A stretch of 64,000 nucleotides of DNA, taken from Nereocystis luetkeana (Eukaryota > Sar > Phaeophyceae > Laminariales > Laminariaceae). Below the pieces are notes generated by a model that was not told where the DNA came from, did not search any database, and was given only the letters and a program-made list of their open reading frames with translations. Positions 1-13,000 of this stretch are shown here, piece after piece. The position numbers and the translations under genes were made by a program. Every line of letters starts with the position of its first letter. Position 1 is the stretch's first letter. The stretch is from the NCBI GenBank assembly GCA_031213475.1, contig JARUPZ010000012.1, positions 10,436,727 to 10,500,726 of the forward strand. The letters are read 5' to 3'.

Positions 1-795
1 TTTCTTATTGCGCACGTAGGTGTCCTGTGTCCTGTACCGTATATATATACGCGATAGTCGCTACGTACATCTGGCCATTGCGACTGCCTCTACGATACCA
101 ACTTTGATTACTCGTATTTCTTCACACGACAAAACCTTTTGCATTCGCGGAAATAAATATAAAAAATGCAACCTGCCGCTTCGAACAGCGTAACAGCAGC
201 ATGCGTGAGAGGACTGCCCATAGATTCGTCTACGCGACAGATAGATGCTGCACACATTTGGCCATTCATATTGTGTTTCTGCTTGATGTATATAGCTCCA
301 CACTTTCGTCGCTAAATATTTCAACCGCAAAACATTTCACGCCCGCGAAGTGAAAAAGACAACACACCGATGCGGACAGCGTATCGTACGGCGTACCGCA
401 TACAAGTCGGTCAACAGCGCCGGTAACTCAATCTTGTCGTCGAACACCTGTTTACAACTCTTCGTAAAGGACTCAATCTGTAACCCGACGGGCAATGCTA
501 CATAATATATTTTTTGTTTCGATCGCATTTACAGTCTTCAGCCTTATTTTCTCTCTCCCTGCTACGGTGCTCGTAAACTCAAATCTGGGGTCACACACCA
601 GTAGGCTCTCCTCCCTTCCCCCCCCTCTACAGCTCGTGCTCTGTTGTTTTTATCGCCAGAAGATTTCAGTTTCAGCCCTTTCTTCCCTCGTCAACCCGCG
701 TCGATTTGCGCGCTGGGGCAACAATAAACTGGACACCTACACAATCGGTCGAACGTTCCCCTGTACTGCTTGGTTCTGGCGTGGTGAACAAACAG
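1..795 (+). other. Intron of IFT122 (3' part), no coding exon seen
   Basis: The stretch before the first recognisable exon shows no segment resembling the expected N-terminal WD40 residues of IFT122 in any plus frame. It ends in the acceptor AACAG at 791-795. I see no repeat or RNA gene in it, only a short TA run near 43-50. Confidence 0.6.
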
Positions 796-1020
796 GTGCT
801 GGCCGTCGAATACTCGAAGGACGGAAAGCACTTTGCCTCGGGAGGCGCGGACAACACGGTAATTATCTGGACGAGCAAGGCGGAAGGCGTCTTGAAGTAC
901 ACCCACAACGAGTCCATCCTCTGCCTCGCCTACTCGCCGGGGTCGTCGAAGCTGGCGTCGTGCACCGAGCTAGACATCGGGCTCTGGCGGTTGGAGCAGA
1001 GCTCTGTCGTAAAGCACAAG
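796..1020 (+). CDS. IFT122: IFT122 exon a (first in window)
   Basis: It encodes 75 codons starting [11 protein letters not shown] and containing the WD40 motif ending NTVIIW. It matches human IFT122 from about residue 56. Both ends are phase 0; the donor is AAG|GTGTTA. Confidence 0.95.
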
Positions 1021-4000
1021 GTGTTATACACGCCTACTGCCTTTTGAACAGTCGCGCCTCTTTGAAATGGTGACGGTTGCACAGCAGCAACTCCTCCGGT
1101 ACACCTCTCTGTCCATAAACATAACCATTGTATAGATTAAACATTTATCTTAAACTGTCCTTGTATGTAGGGACAGAGTAGTACAGATCGCTCTTTCTGC
1201 AAGGTTCATGTTTTTCTCGAGGGATTCCGCCCATGGCGAACAAAACTGTGGAGATCCCCGGGTGCGTATTCAATGCGTCGATGCTTCACATGTTCTGCCG
1301 TGAGCGAGACCTGTGTTGTCTTCTGGGTCGCGAAATGCATACGTTTCTCGAAAAGGGCGGGCGACGCGTTTGCACCTGATTCAGCGCGAAGCCTGTGTTG
1401 AGTGAAGTTGTGGACTCAGACAGTTCGTATTTTTACAGCGAGAAAGAGACATGTAGAGAGGGGGAGCAGGGACGGTACTCATGTCGTGCGTGGCCGTAGT
1501 CGTATGGCCGTAGACCCTCGCATCCCTACAATGCCGGGGCGGAGCACGTCAGGTTTTCACCGACCAGGCAGACAATGCTTGGGAGGCGGGGGAAGGGGGG
1601 GGGGGCGTACTTATTTGTTGTTTGCCTTAATCATTCGAGCATTACTCACGTATCCTTTTCGAGACGGGGCGGGGGGGGGGGGGGGGGGGGGTGCACTGAT
1701 AGGAGATATGTACTCGATCTCATGCATGACCGTAGTCGTATGACCATAGACCCTCGCATCCGTAGAATGTCGACACGGAGCATGTCAGGTTTTCACTGAC
1801 CAGGCAGACATTGCTTATTCCACCAAGCGCGAAGCGCCGTGAGGTGTTCGGCGAGTCGCATGAAGGGTGAGCTGCATCCTACGAAGAGCCGCTTGTGAGG
1901 CTGACTTGCTTATGGATGACAGCTTCAATGAGTTAATCTATTTTTCGGTGTAGCCATTTCCAGTGACAGCAATGGGAGACTTATGTAACTGCCTCTTGGG
2001 TGCCTTGCCATGAACACTACGTGATCACGATCATTTCCACTTGCACGGAGTAAAGGTTGTTCACCTCGCACAAATGATCTAACTCGACAACCGGCAGTGA
2101 CCGACCACCAAGAGAAGAAGAAAAAGCGGTACCCTGGTTGTCTAGCTCGAGTAAGGAGCGACATGGTTTTCAGTGTCGTTGCCAACCGACGCCAACCCAG
2201 ACTATATATACTAGGGGCGGAAGGGAGGGGTGTGAAGAGAGAGAGAGATGTTTTTTTTTGCCGCTTACATGATGAGCACACGCGCCTGAACCCCTCCAGC
2301 GTTCTCTGTTCACTGCCCATCGCCCCATGGCGGTAGGTTCACTCGAAGATCCTTTCCGCAGATTGGAGTTGGGATGGGCTCCACCTAGCATTGGGCTTCA
2401 TCGATGGGAACGTGGGCATCCGCGACGCCGATGGCGTGGAGAAAGTCACGATCACCCGGTGGGTCGTCGTGACAACGATGCAGTATAGGATCGACGGAAG
2501 GGGTATGCTAATAAATATGATTCGGATTATATTTTTCATTATTACTTTTGTTATGGCTATGAATTTGATTATCATTTTGATCACTGCAATCGTTAGTATT
2601 GCTATTCGTAAGGTTGTCGTTACTGTTATTGTTTTTATAGCTATATGCTTGCGCTCTGACAATGTGCAGCAAGACCTTCGACGCCGGCAATCACTCACAA
2701 AAAATATCAGAGCTAAAATAAGAAAATTGAGGGAAACAAAAAAAAGGGTAACCTGTTGAAATATGCACGAAGTCTTTAATTTCCTTCTGTAGGAGTACCT
2801 ACTTTCGGTTTGACGTCGACCAACTCCATCCACTTGTTGACTTGCTGTCCTTGCTCCACCTTTCCTTATTCGCTGACAAACAACAGAGCAACACCAGCCG
2901 CTGACGTTTGATTCAACCATTACTTGCTACGACTCAGGTAGTATTACGGGGGGGCTAATGTTGTACGAAGGACCCAGGATGGGCCCAAAAACCACGTGTC
3001 CCCGAATTTTTACACGCCATTGTTTTGGTTCTGATCAACATGTCTCGCCTGTAATACTGTAGTTACCCAGGTGTTTAGTGGAGTTTTTCCAGCTGCTCGA
3101 CCGCACAAAATGTGCCAACAAGTCCCGCCACATATGTTAGATACCAACTGTGGCAAGCGGCCCCCTGGGACATACTCGGACAAAATCCATGGATGGAACA
3201 GGAGGATGTTGGAGAGGGCGTCTCAAGCATTATTGAGTGTTGAAGCATGCTTTCAACAGTTTGACGTTGTTTTGGTGTTGTTCAGCCCCTTGAGAGCGGA
3301 GAATGTTAGGACCGATCTCAACGACCCGACAAAGAGAAAAAGCTCTAGCAAGAGGTTTCGGTCTAAGCCCCGCCTGTCTGTGCCGCCCGCTTCCCTTGCC
3401 GCGATTTTCTGCCGCGATGTTCACTACGTCGTCTCCTAAAAACAAAACAATTTCTTGGGTCAGATTGCTGTTGCTCAAGTCATTGATGAACTAATTTCAC
3501 CCACGTACGTGCACCAAACCACTCTATCGTGTTCCTCAAGACATAAACTAATGAATTACACCCCCCTGCACTTGCTCATATCTGCGTAGCAAGTGTGCAG
3601 CTATATACCCCCACAGAGCTCAAGACACCTGATCGATGTGAGGGCTGCACCCTAACCCTTAACCCCAACCCCGATCGCCTGGTGCATTTCCTGTGGTTTC
3701 GTCGAAAAATGACAAAATCCAGCGATGCTCCGGTCTGGTGCTTGGCGTGGTGCCCCTCAGCAGAAGAGGGGGAGGTGCTCGCTCTCGGCTGCTGGGATCA
3801 GACGCTCAGCTTTTACTTACTTTCAGGCGAGTGCATACGGTATTGGAGTATTAGAGTATGCTAGGCCCACGAATACGAAATAGTCCATTAAAATTAGTTA
3901 ACAAGAACATAAGACGCCGTTTCCGGGGGAAGCTAGAGACTTTTTTATTGAGAAATCGCGCTCGGCGTGTGGTGAGCGATGCGCTAAATCCTACGGTACG

Positions 4001-7000
4001 TAAAATATTATGTCCTACTCAAATACTCATATACAGAATGTACATCCTGCACGAGGCCATATAAAAGCCGTAGGACTCGCGATCGGAGTATCATAAGCAG
4101 CTTGCACAGATGAGTTTCGGCGAAATCCTCGATTTCATCACAGCTGCTGCTGCTGTTTTTTCATTTAAGAGATACCATTACTAGCCTGTGTTCGAGTTGG
4201 TGCAGGATGGTGGTCACGATAAGGTTCTCAGGCTTGCTCATATGACGTGTTTTTTGTTGGTACGCTTTTAGTGGTATCAAGTATATATGGCGGAAGGCAG
4301 CAGTCGCTAACCGCTTTAGGCCTTAAGGACCCCCTTAAGGGCCTCACTCCCGTCTGTTGGGACTAAATACTTGGAACTAGAGTCAAATTTAGGTGTATGC
4401 ATACAACTGCTGTGCAGTACTGAAAGGGTTGCGTTCGTTTTACCAAGGGTAAACCAGTGAGCTGCTCAGTCAGCGCTGACTGAGATAGACCGCACAGAGA
4501 AATCGGATCCTTCTCTCCGGTGATCGATGAAAGAAAACATGGAGCAGGGGTAGCAGGGCCTTGAAAATGTATCACATTCCTTCACGAATAACGCGTAGAA
4601 GGCACTACCTTCTTTCCTTGATAGTTACACGATGGACGCAGTTCTCGTGGGCGTACGAGAAGAGGGGGGCCGACGGAAAACGACATTTTTCCCGCGGCTG
4701 AGGCATGCCGTGTTTCCACCTACGGTTTTTTTGTCTGACTCAGTTCTTCCGTTAGTAGCTGACCCAGCTCTTCCTCGTGTGGGATAAACTGGTCTAATCT
4801 TGTCATGCTTGCGCTTGCTCTGGATAGTGTACTGCGGTAGTTCACGGCTTCGGCGGGCAGAGAACGGTTTAGTGTGAAGAACACACACCACATATCACGC
4901 AAGTCCTAAAACCAAGTGCAGCAGTACCACCGGTAATTCGCTTGACGTGAGCGGGTTTTATCCATTTTGCTTGTTCGTTTCCGGCACTCGTCAGGCGAAC
5001 AGCACACTAAGGACCGCAAACTAGGATTCAACCCTTGCAGTATTACGTACTTAAACGGTGGCAGCTACATCGCCATCGGGGGAAGTGATCGCAAGGCTAC
5101 CCTCTGCACCAAGGTGATTCGCCATTCTCCCACACGGCGGCTTATCTCTTGCCCCCCCCGTACATGTGCGCGACAAGGGTTAGGCACATCATCCGTGCTG
5201 CTCCATACTGTGCTCGTTGATAGGTCGGATTTGGCAAGATAAGCCTTTTCAGTAAACCCTCACTCGCGTTTTCGAAGCTCGTAAGGGCACTGCTGTGGTA
5301 TTTCGAACAAGAAAAGCCTGTGCAGTAGACCCTTAGTTGCGTTTGAAAGGCCGTGACGGGCACTGCTGTCGTATTTCGAGCAAGAAATGCCTGTTCAGTA
5401 AACCCTTACTTACGTTTGAAAGGTCGTGACGGGACCATATACTGCTGGCCAACAACGGCGAGAGTTAACTGTAGTTATCCTTGGTGTACCAGAGAAAACG
5501 CACTTTTTTTGCCTTATGAGGCAATATTCCGGATTGACGGGGGTTCCTTACCTGAGGAGGTACCCGTTAAGACGTCAAGGCGATAAGGCAATAAGGCATT
5601 AAGGCAATAAGGCATTAAGGCAATAAGGCAATAAAGCAATAAGGCATTAAAGCGATAAGGCATTGAGCCAATAAGGCATTAAGGCGATAAGGCAGTAGGG
5701 CATGCCTTATCGTTGGAATCCCATCATTCATGCTTCACAAACGTTGTTCGCTGGACGTATACCTAGGCCATACGATTGATTTTTCGTTGAGTTCAACCGC
5801 GCAATTTTCCCCGAAAAAAACAAAGTATGGTGAGGTACAGCAAGTGGTACAGTACTGGTACATTCCCAGTACAGCAGCAGTAGTACAGCAGTAGTACAGT
5901 ATTAGTACGGTATTATATGTGATAGAGAGCGCCTCAAGTGAGTATAGGAGCCTACACACATTAAAAAAAAAATTGCTCGTACGTACCCACCCTTTTACCT
6001 TGCGTAGCTTGCGTCTCGTTGAAAATCGTCGCGAGGAACGTTTGCTTCAATCGCGCACTGGACGCTGGACACCATGTTTTTTTTCGTCGTCCGGCTCTTT
6101 CGGTTCCTTTTTTAGGAAGGGGTACGGTTGTCGACTATATGTGAGGCGGGCGCGTGGGTCTGGTCGGTGTCCGGCCGGGCGGGTCACGACGAGGTCGCTG
6201 TTGGTTGCGACGGGGGTTCCATTCGGGTGCACAAGCTGCACTTTCAGCACGTCAGGGCTATCTACCAGGTGAGGGAGAGAGAGGAAGTGCTTTTGGGGCT
6301 CAGAACCTTCGCAATCGGTGCCGGGTCCGTGCTACTACACGACAGAGGTAGCAATTTTTCAGGGCTTTTCACGGGCTATGATCCGACCCGCGGATTGAGT
6401 CAGGAAGTTCTTCGAAATCTGACGGGTCGGGACGGGTCGGACCGGACCGGACCGGACCGGACCGGACCGGACCGGGTCGGACCGGGTCGGACCGGGTCGG
6501 ACCGGGTCGGGTCGGGTCGGGTCGGATCGGGTCGGGTCGGGTCGGGTCGGATCGGGGGGTTTTCAAACTCCCGGGTCGGGTTCGCCCACCTCTACTCCAC
6601 CCGACCCGAACCGAACCGGCACGACTCGACCCGTGAATAGCCCTGCAATTTTTGCCAAAAACTTTTTGTGTCTGATGAAGCTCCTTAAGGGCATTGAGGA
6701 AGGTCTTTATTTCACTGATACCAGTCCGGGAGGCAATATAAGGACCGCTTCGTCTTCACATTAATGCCTGAACGCTTACGAGTACCATATTTCTGCCCAG
6801 GGTGGTAGTGTTTCACAGTCACAGTAGTATTCGCCAAGTACTTCAGGTCTGATTGGTTACATCTATGTCTGAGGTCATTGGATTCTGGGCCCCCTTTTGT
6901 GTGCGGGTGGTATGTATGATTGGGGCAAGCGCTACACATTGTCTGATGGCGAAACATCAAAATAATAGTAGTATTCCTTGTACGATATAGCTAGCTAGCC

Positions 7001-10000
7001 ACCGTTGTTCATCTTGATTTATTTTGTGCGTGACCTAGAAATAGTGCTAATGACTTAGAAATAGTACAAGAGGTCCTCAAGCAAGGAACCTCAAAAAAAT
7101 ATTTCGGTTCACCCCTACCATAGCACGCGCCACCGGTGGCAGTGCCGGTGACACTGCCGGTGGCATTGTCGGTGGCAGTGCCGGTGGCTTTGCCAATGGC
7201 ACTGTCTGGCATGACGAGTCTCTGTGGACCACGATCTCATGAGCAGCCTCTATCTACCATCAGGGTCCTACTGTAAAAGCTCAGGTGAGTCGAGGGCAGA
7301 GAGGAAATAATCGCTACGAATACCGTCTGCGATGTACGTTTTTACGAATCAGTCCTTTCACCTCCGACGTTAGTTTTTGTCCATTTTTGTGTGAAGGTTT
7401 ACTCTTTTTCCCTACTAAAGTACGACACATTGTTGCGGTTTTCTCCCCACCTCTCAGGACCGGTACGCTTACCGCGACAACATGAGCGACGTCATCGTCC
7501 AGCATCTCCTATCGGAGCAGAAGGTGGGCTGGGGCAGAGGCAAAAACAATATCAATGCGTGGGCGTTCCTCTGCTGGTCACAACCCGCAGCCGTCAGTTG
7601 AGCACGTATAAACAGCAGACTGGGTACTCCGAGTAAGGAGCTCCCGAGATGAGATAACTCGGGACATGAGAGCGGACAGATCAGCATGTCCCGCCAACAG
7701 TAAAAACTACCAGTACATATTGCCCGCTGCAAGGTGAGAGCTATGCGCAGTTAACCTTTTTGGGACTACAGAGGGGGGAAATTGATGGTACAGAGTGACA
7801 ATTACAGCGACGGCAGCTGCGTGATTAAGAGATGATACAGTTTGGTTGTCCGAACCATAATTTCAAGAGTCGTACGAACTCGGTGCAGCATGACCCTACC
7901 TGTACTGTGGGGCGCTCGCGTTGCTCGTAGATGGTTGAAAGTACGAAAAGTCATCAACCATTGTTATGGTCGCTATCTCAAGGCTAGTAATAAGGAGGTT
8001 AAGAGCACTGGTTTCGGCTTAAGATCGTCACGGGCTGCTCTTCAACCGGTGTGCCCACTGTGCTCCAAGTAGCACGCGTCACCCTTCAAGATGCAGGCAG
8101 ACGTCAAACGAGACGAGTCCAAAACGATACTGCCCGCCACGGACCGTGGCGGTGCTGCAAGAAACAATCAAGGCGAAAAACAATTCAAAGAGAGAGCGAA
8201 TTAAACTAGAACATGATTTGGAAACCAAAAAAGGCTGGCAACAGAAAACGCAGACGGCAAAGGACGTACCATACCTTGCAAGTATACAGTTTACTGAGCT
8301 TGGCAGCCGCGCAGTCACGGTGGTAGCTTTTAAGCCTTTAGGAAATTTCTTTGCTGCACGCCACTTTTTCATACCAGGTCCGAATAAAGTGCCGGGACTA
8401 CGTGAAGCAGATCGCCATGTTCAAGGACAGGCTTGCGGTTCGACTCCCAGACAAGGCGAGATAGGAAAAGAGAGATACTGAGAGAGAGGGGGCTCCTGTA
8501 CCGTCTACCCTGGGGTACATGATGTATCGGTACCTGGCATATGTACCATGTAAATGGTCTCTTCCTCGCGTTCTTAATCGGCAGCTATAGCGCCTCGACG
8601 CACTATGTACTATTGCTGTACGCAGACATTGGGGCCTATTGGGCGACGTCTGCAATGGTGCATATATCATAGACCCAGATACCGCTTCCATACGCCAAAC
8701 ATCCAAACCCACAGTATTCAACGCCACTATCACCATGGTACACTACAGTACCTGGCACCCTGTACGCCGTGGGACCATACACAGCCTCCTTCAACATCAA
8801 AAACATATCGCAGTCAGCGCCACCACCATCATAACACCATACACAGCCTGGGTTTTCGTTCAAAAACGCTCACCAGCAGTCAGCGCCACGCCACTACAAT
8901 CATACCATAGGAGTTCAGCTCCCTTTTGCGTCCAAACCCCACCGCAACCAGCGCCATCTACTATTAATAGCATGGCTCTAACCATGTACGGCCGCATTAT
9001 CACCGCAACCAGCACGAGACCGCGAACCATGTTACCATAGACGGCCTCATTTCGCGTTGAAACCTATCTCAATCAACTCCAACATGTTACCGCATACATA
9101 CAGCCTCAGTTCGCGTTCGAACCCACCGCAACCAACGCCGCCACTTTACCTTGGTGCCATACAACCCCTTTTTTTTTGCGTTGAAACGCCCACCACGGTC
9201 TACGCCAAGCCACTACCATGGTATCATACCCAGCCTCCTTTTCGTTTCCAAAAGAGCAATGCCGCGGTATGAGGGCACCGCTTTCTTGCTCGGTTCAGTT
9301 CCTCCTCCAAGAAAGCACCCACCACTCTGTCCATAAATACGGGAACGTTTGTAGACGAACATTGAATATAAAAAGGACAGAGCGGTACCGATTGGTGTCT
9401 CATTTTTTACCTCAGTAGCGTATTTGTTTTAGGGCTAGGTACACCGCGAATAGAAATGCTGGTCGAGGCGCTCGCTCGAACAAATTTTTTTGTTCAAGTT
9501 CATTCGCGTTTTGGGAGAGATATAAAGCTCCTAAAACAATGAGCTGAGAAAGTGATAAGCCACGACCCCTGCCGCGGCACTCATTGCGCCCACAATAATT
9601 CGTGCGTGTGTGTGTGATTTCCGGCGACAGGTCCACGTGTACGAGCTCACCCACCACGAGGACAAGTACGACCTCCGCTATCGCCTTCGAGACAAGTTCA
9701 CCACTCCCGCCACCGCACCGGAGGTTCCACCAATCTCCCGGTCCCCGACAGCACACGCCTCCTCCGCCGAGACCAAAGCGGATTCTACCCCGCAGTCTGA
9801 GTCGCAGAGCAGGGGGAGCCGCTCCGACGTTTATGACGGCAGTGCTGCATCAGGGAACGCGAGGGATGCAATTGGTGGTGGTGGTGGGTTCTTGCTTGTG
9901 ACCTCGAGCAACGTGGTCCTCTGCGAAGGGAGAGTGCTCCAGCTGTACGTCTTCTCGGGAGAGAAGGTGTGGTACACAAGGAAAGGGGGGGAGCGTGGGA

Positions 10001-13000
10001 GGGGGGGGGTGTACTTGATTTCATGCATGGCCGTAGTCGTATGACCATAGACCCTGGCATCCTGACAATGCCGAGACGGAGCACGTCGGGTTTTCACCGA
10101 CCAGGAAGACATTGTTTGCACCAAGCGCGAAGCGCCGTGAGGTATCCGGCAAGTCGAATGAAGGGTTAGCTGCATCCTACTAAGAACCTCTTTTGAGGTG
10201 GATTTTCTTGCACATGGGTGACAGCGTCAGTAAATTGATTAATTTTCTGGTGTGGCCACTTCCAGAGACAGCAATGGGTTCTCTCTGTAACTTCCTTGCG
10301 GGTACCTTACCATATACACACTACGTGATACGATCATCCCCCTTGTGCGGAGTCAAGGTTGTCCGGGCACAAAAATGATCTAACTCGATCGCCAGCCGTG
10401 GTAACCGCCAAAAAAAATAAATATAATAATAACGGTACCCTGGCTGTCTAGCTCGCAGCGAGAGGCGTGTTTTACAGCATCATCTCCAACCGACGCCAAC
10501 CCAACCTATAGATATATACCAGGTACATAATGTTCCGGGGGGGGGGAGCGAGAGCCTAGGCCATATTTATTGTGCTTTCCACATGAAACATGAACCCCGA
10601 AAGCGTAATTTTCACCTCCAGTGGCCCCCTTGGCCGGCAGGGCTTTTTTTTGCTCGCCTCGCTCACCTGATTTGAGCCGGCGTGGCGACTAACGTCAGCT
10701 AATCGCCGCCGACTAGCTGGCTAGTAATAGTCGTGAAATGCTCACAACTCACAGCCCTACCTATTAGAGTTACCATGTGAGCGCCCGGGTTCGTACGCTT
10801 TGTACTTACCACTGTGGCCAGGAATGTAAGCTCGATTTGATGATCACATCAGAGCTCGAACACATATTATATTCCCGGCCAGAGTGGTACTCTGATATGG
10901 CACGATCTGTGTGGGTCCGTGTGATCTGTACATCGTGTCCCGACGAGCTGACCTGTTTGATCCGTACGATCTATGTAGGCCACAAAGATAATGATACGTC
11001 CGCCGTCTGATAAAAAGTGCATCCTTAATTTCTCCCCCAACCATTGCAAGAGTGCATCCTGCGTTTCTCCCTTAAGCAGGACGCTTAAGATGCGTAGAAC
11101 CTTGTACTATGCTGTATGTTTGTAAAAGCTAAAACTACAATTGAAAGCTGTGAGATCGACTTTTCCCCCCCTCAAAATTCATATTTGCAAGCTTGGTGTG
11201 ATACTTCGATCACGTTGTTGTGGTGCGCAGTTGCCCCGGACAGCCGGGGGGGGTGTCTGACCCTTCTAGTGCTGCACTGTACGGGTACTTAAATTTTACT
11301 ATGATTCCAAGTATTTAGTCCCCACAACGGGACCGCACTGCTTAACGGGTTAACCCTCATAGGACTGCAGTCCCGTTTGGGGGAAAATCCACTCATGTTA
11401 TAAGTAGTTCGCCCCCCTAAACGGGACGGCGGTATTAAGAGGGTAAACTGGGACGGCCTGCCACGCACTCGGGTCGCCGAGCTCGAATGCCTCAACCAAC
11501 GTGTCTTCCCCCCCTTGAGTCGATCAACACCGCTACCATCAATACTATCGATAGTCGTTAGGAGGTACCGCCAACTCTGGACGGGACGGGAAATGGAAGG
11601 TACCTTAAGGCAACAGTATGAAGACGAAACAGTTCCTACGTTCCCGTCCAAAGTGGTGTATAAATATATGTATCGCGCTGCCCCTGAACATGGTGATCGC
11701 TTGTATAGTAATATGTAATCAGACCGGTCCTGATATTAACCCCTTTAGAACCGCAGTCCCGTTTTGGGGACAGACTGCTTGAAATTTGAGAGGGGAATAC
11801 TTGGAGAAACACGAAAACAAAAATATCATGTCATTTAATGCCGAGAAAGACGTTTTGATCGTAATTTCAAGTGACTACAACCTTAATCGCAACAATAATG
11901 GCACAATAAAGTGACAGTCGACATTGAGGCATATCAATACAGGTTCGGTTGATATACAGAGACATATACTTGACTTCAGGCGCACAGGAGGTATTAAAGG
12001 AACCGTATACTACGTATCATGTACACACCCAGACTTTCGAAGGAAATAATATATGTGCAATGGGATCTCCGCCGTCAGCGATGGCATCGGGTGCGCCAGC
12101 AGAGCTGACGCCGTCGGTACCGTCGAGAGAGATGGGTTGTTCTACCATGTGCGCGTGTGTGCGTGTGTATCTTCCACCGCGCGCTGCAGTGTTACAGGGC
12201 TTGAAAGTTTCCGCAGTAGCCCGCAGCTCATAACGTTGAAAAGCTTTTATCACGTGTAAAAAACGCCTTCCTCTCATTACTGAAACCCAATAAGTCGGAA
12301 AATCGGCACCTCCATTTTACGACTGACTACTTGTCCGACTAGTAACTAGTCGGCGACTTAAGTCGTCACGACTCACAGCCCTTATAATAGGTCACTACTG
12401 CGGAAAAAAAAACAGACCAATCAGATCCTACTGCAGATCAGCCCCATGGAAACTTTTACCTGTTACAAGTGATGCATATTCCGCGAACACGAAATTTGTG
12501 ACCTAGATATATATATATATATATATATACATATATAATATGTACCTGGTGTATATATAGAGAGAGATCTGATGTGTCTGGAATATAGTGATCTGATATG
12601 TCTGGCATAAAGTGACCTGATATGTCTGGCATATAGTGAACTGATATGTATGGCGTGTGCACATTTTCAGACTTGTGGGGGAAGAGTTGCGCATGGGATT
12701 AATGTTACTAGAGCTACTTTCTTGCAAGCAGGGGCGCTTGCTGGTACTGTTCCGAGGGGACGCGAACGAAAAAAACTCGGCTTTTTCCTCCTTCCTGCTT
12801 TTAAAAAACAAATTGTGTTGTCATCGCACTTATTGTCTCCGCCCTCCTCACTCCTTCTCCCCGCTAGTCGTACGCAGGGTTGGCCCGAGAGCGCCTGTTA
12901 AAAACGGCAAGAAGTATGACACTTGCGGTGCGTCTTCGTGCCAACCTGGATTAGCACTACACCTGCTTGATGCCCAGAATCACCCCGGATCAGCCGGACA

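Noticed and set aside
6128-6640. Frame with [11 protein letters not shown]-type repeat fused to an IFT122 exon
   Set aside because: It is read-through of the donor at 6269 into the GGTCG pentamer array of family C.
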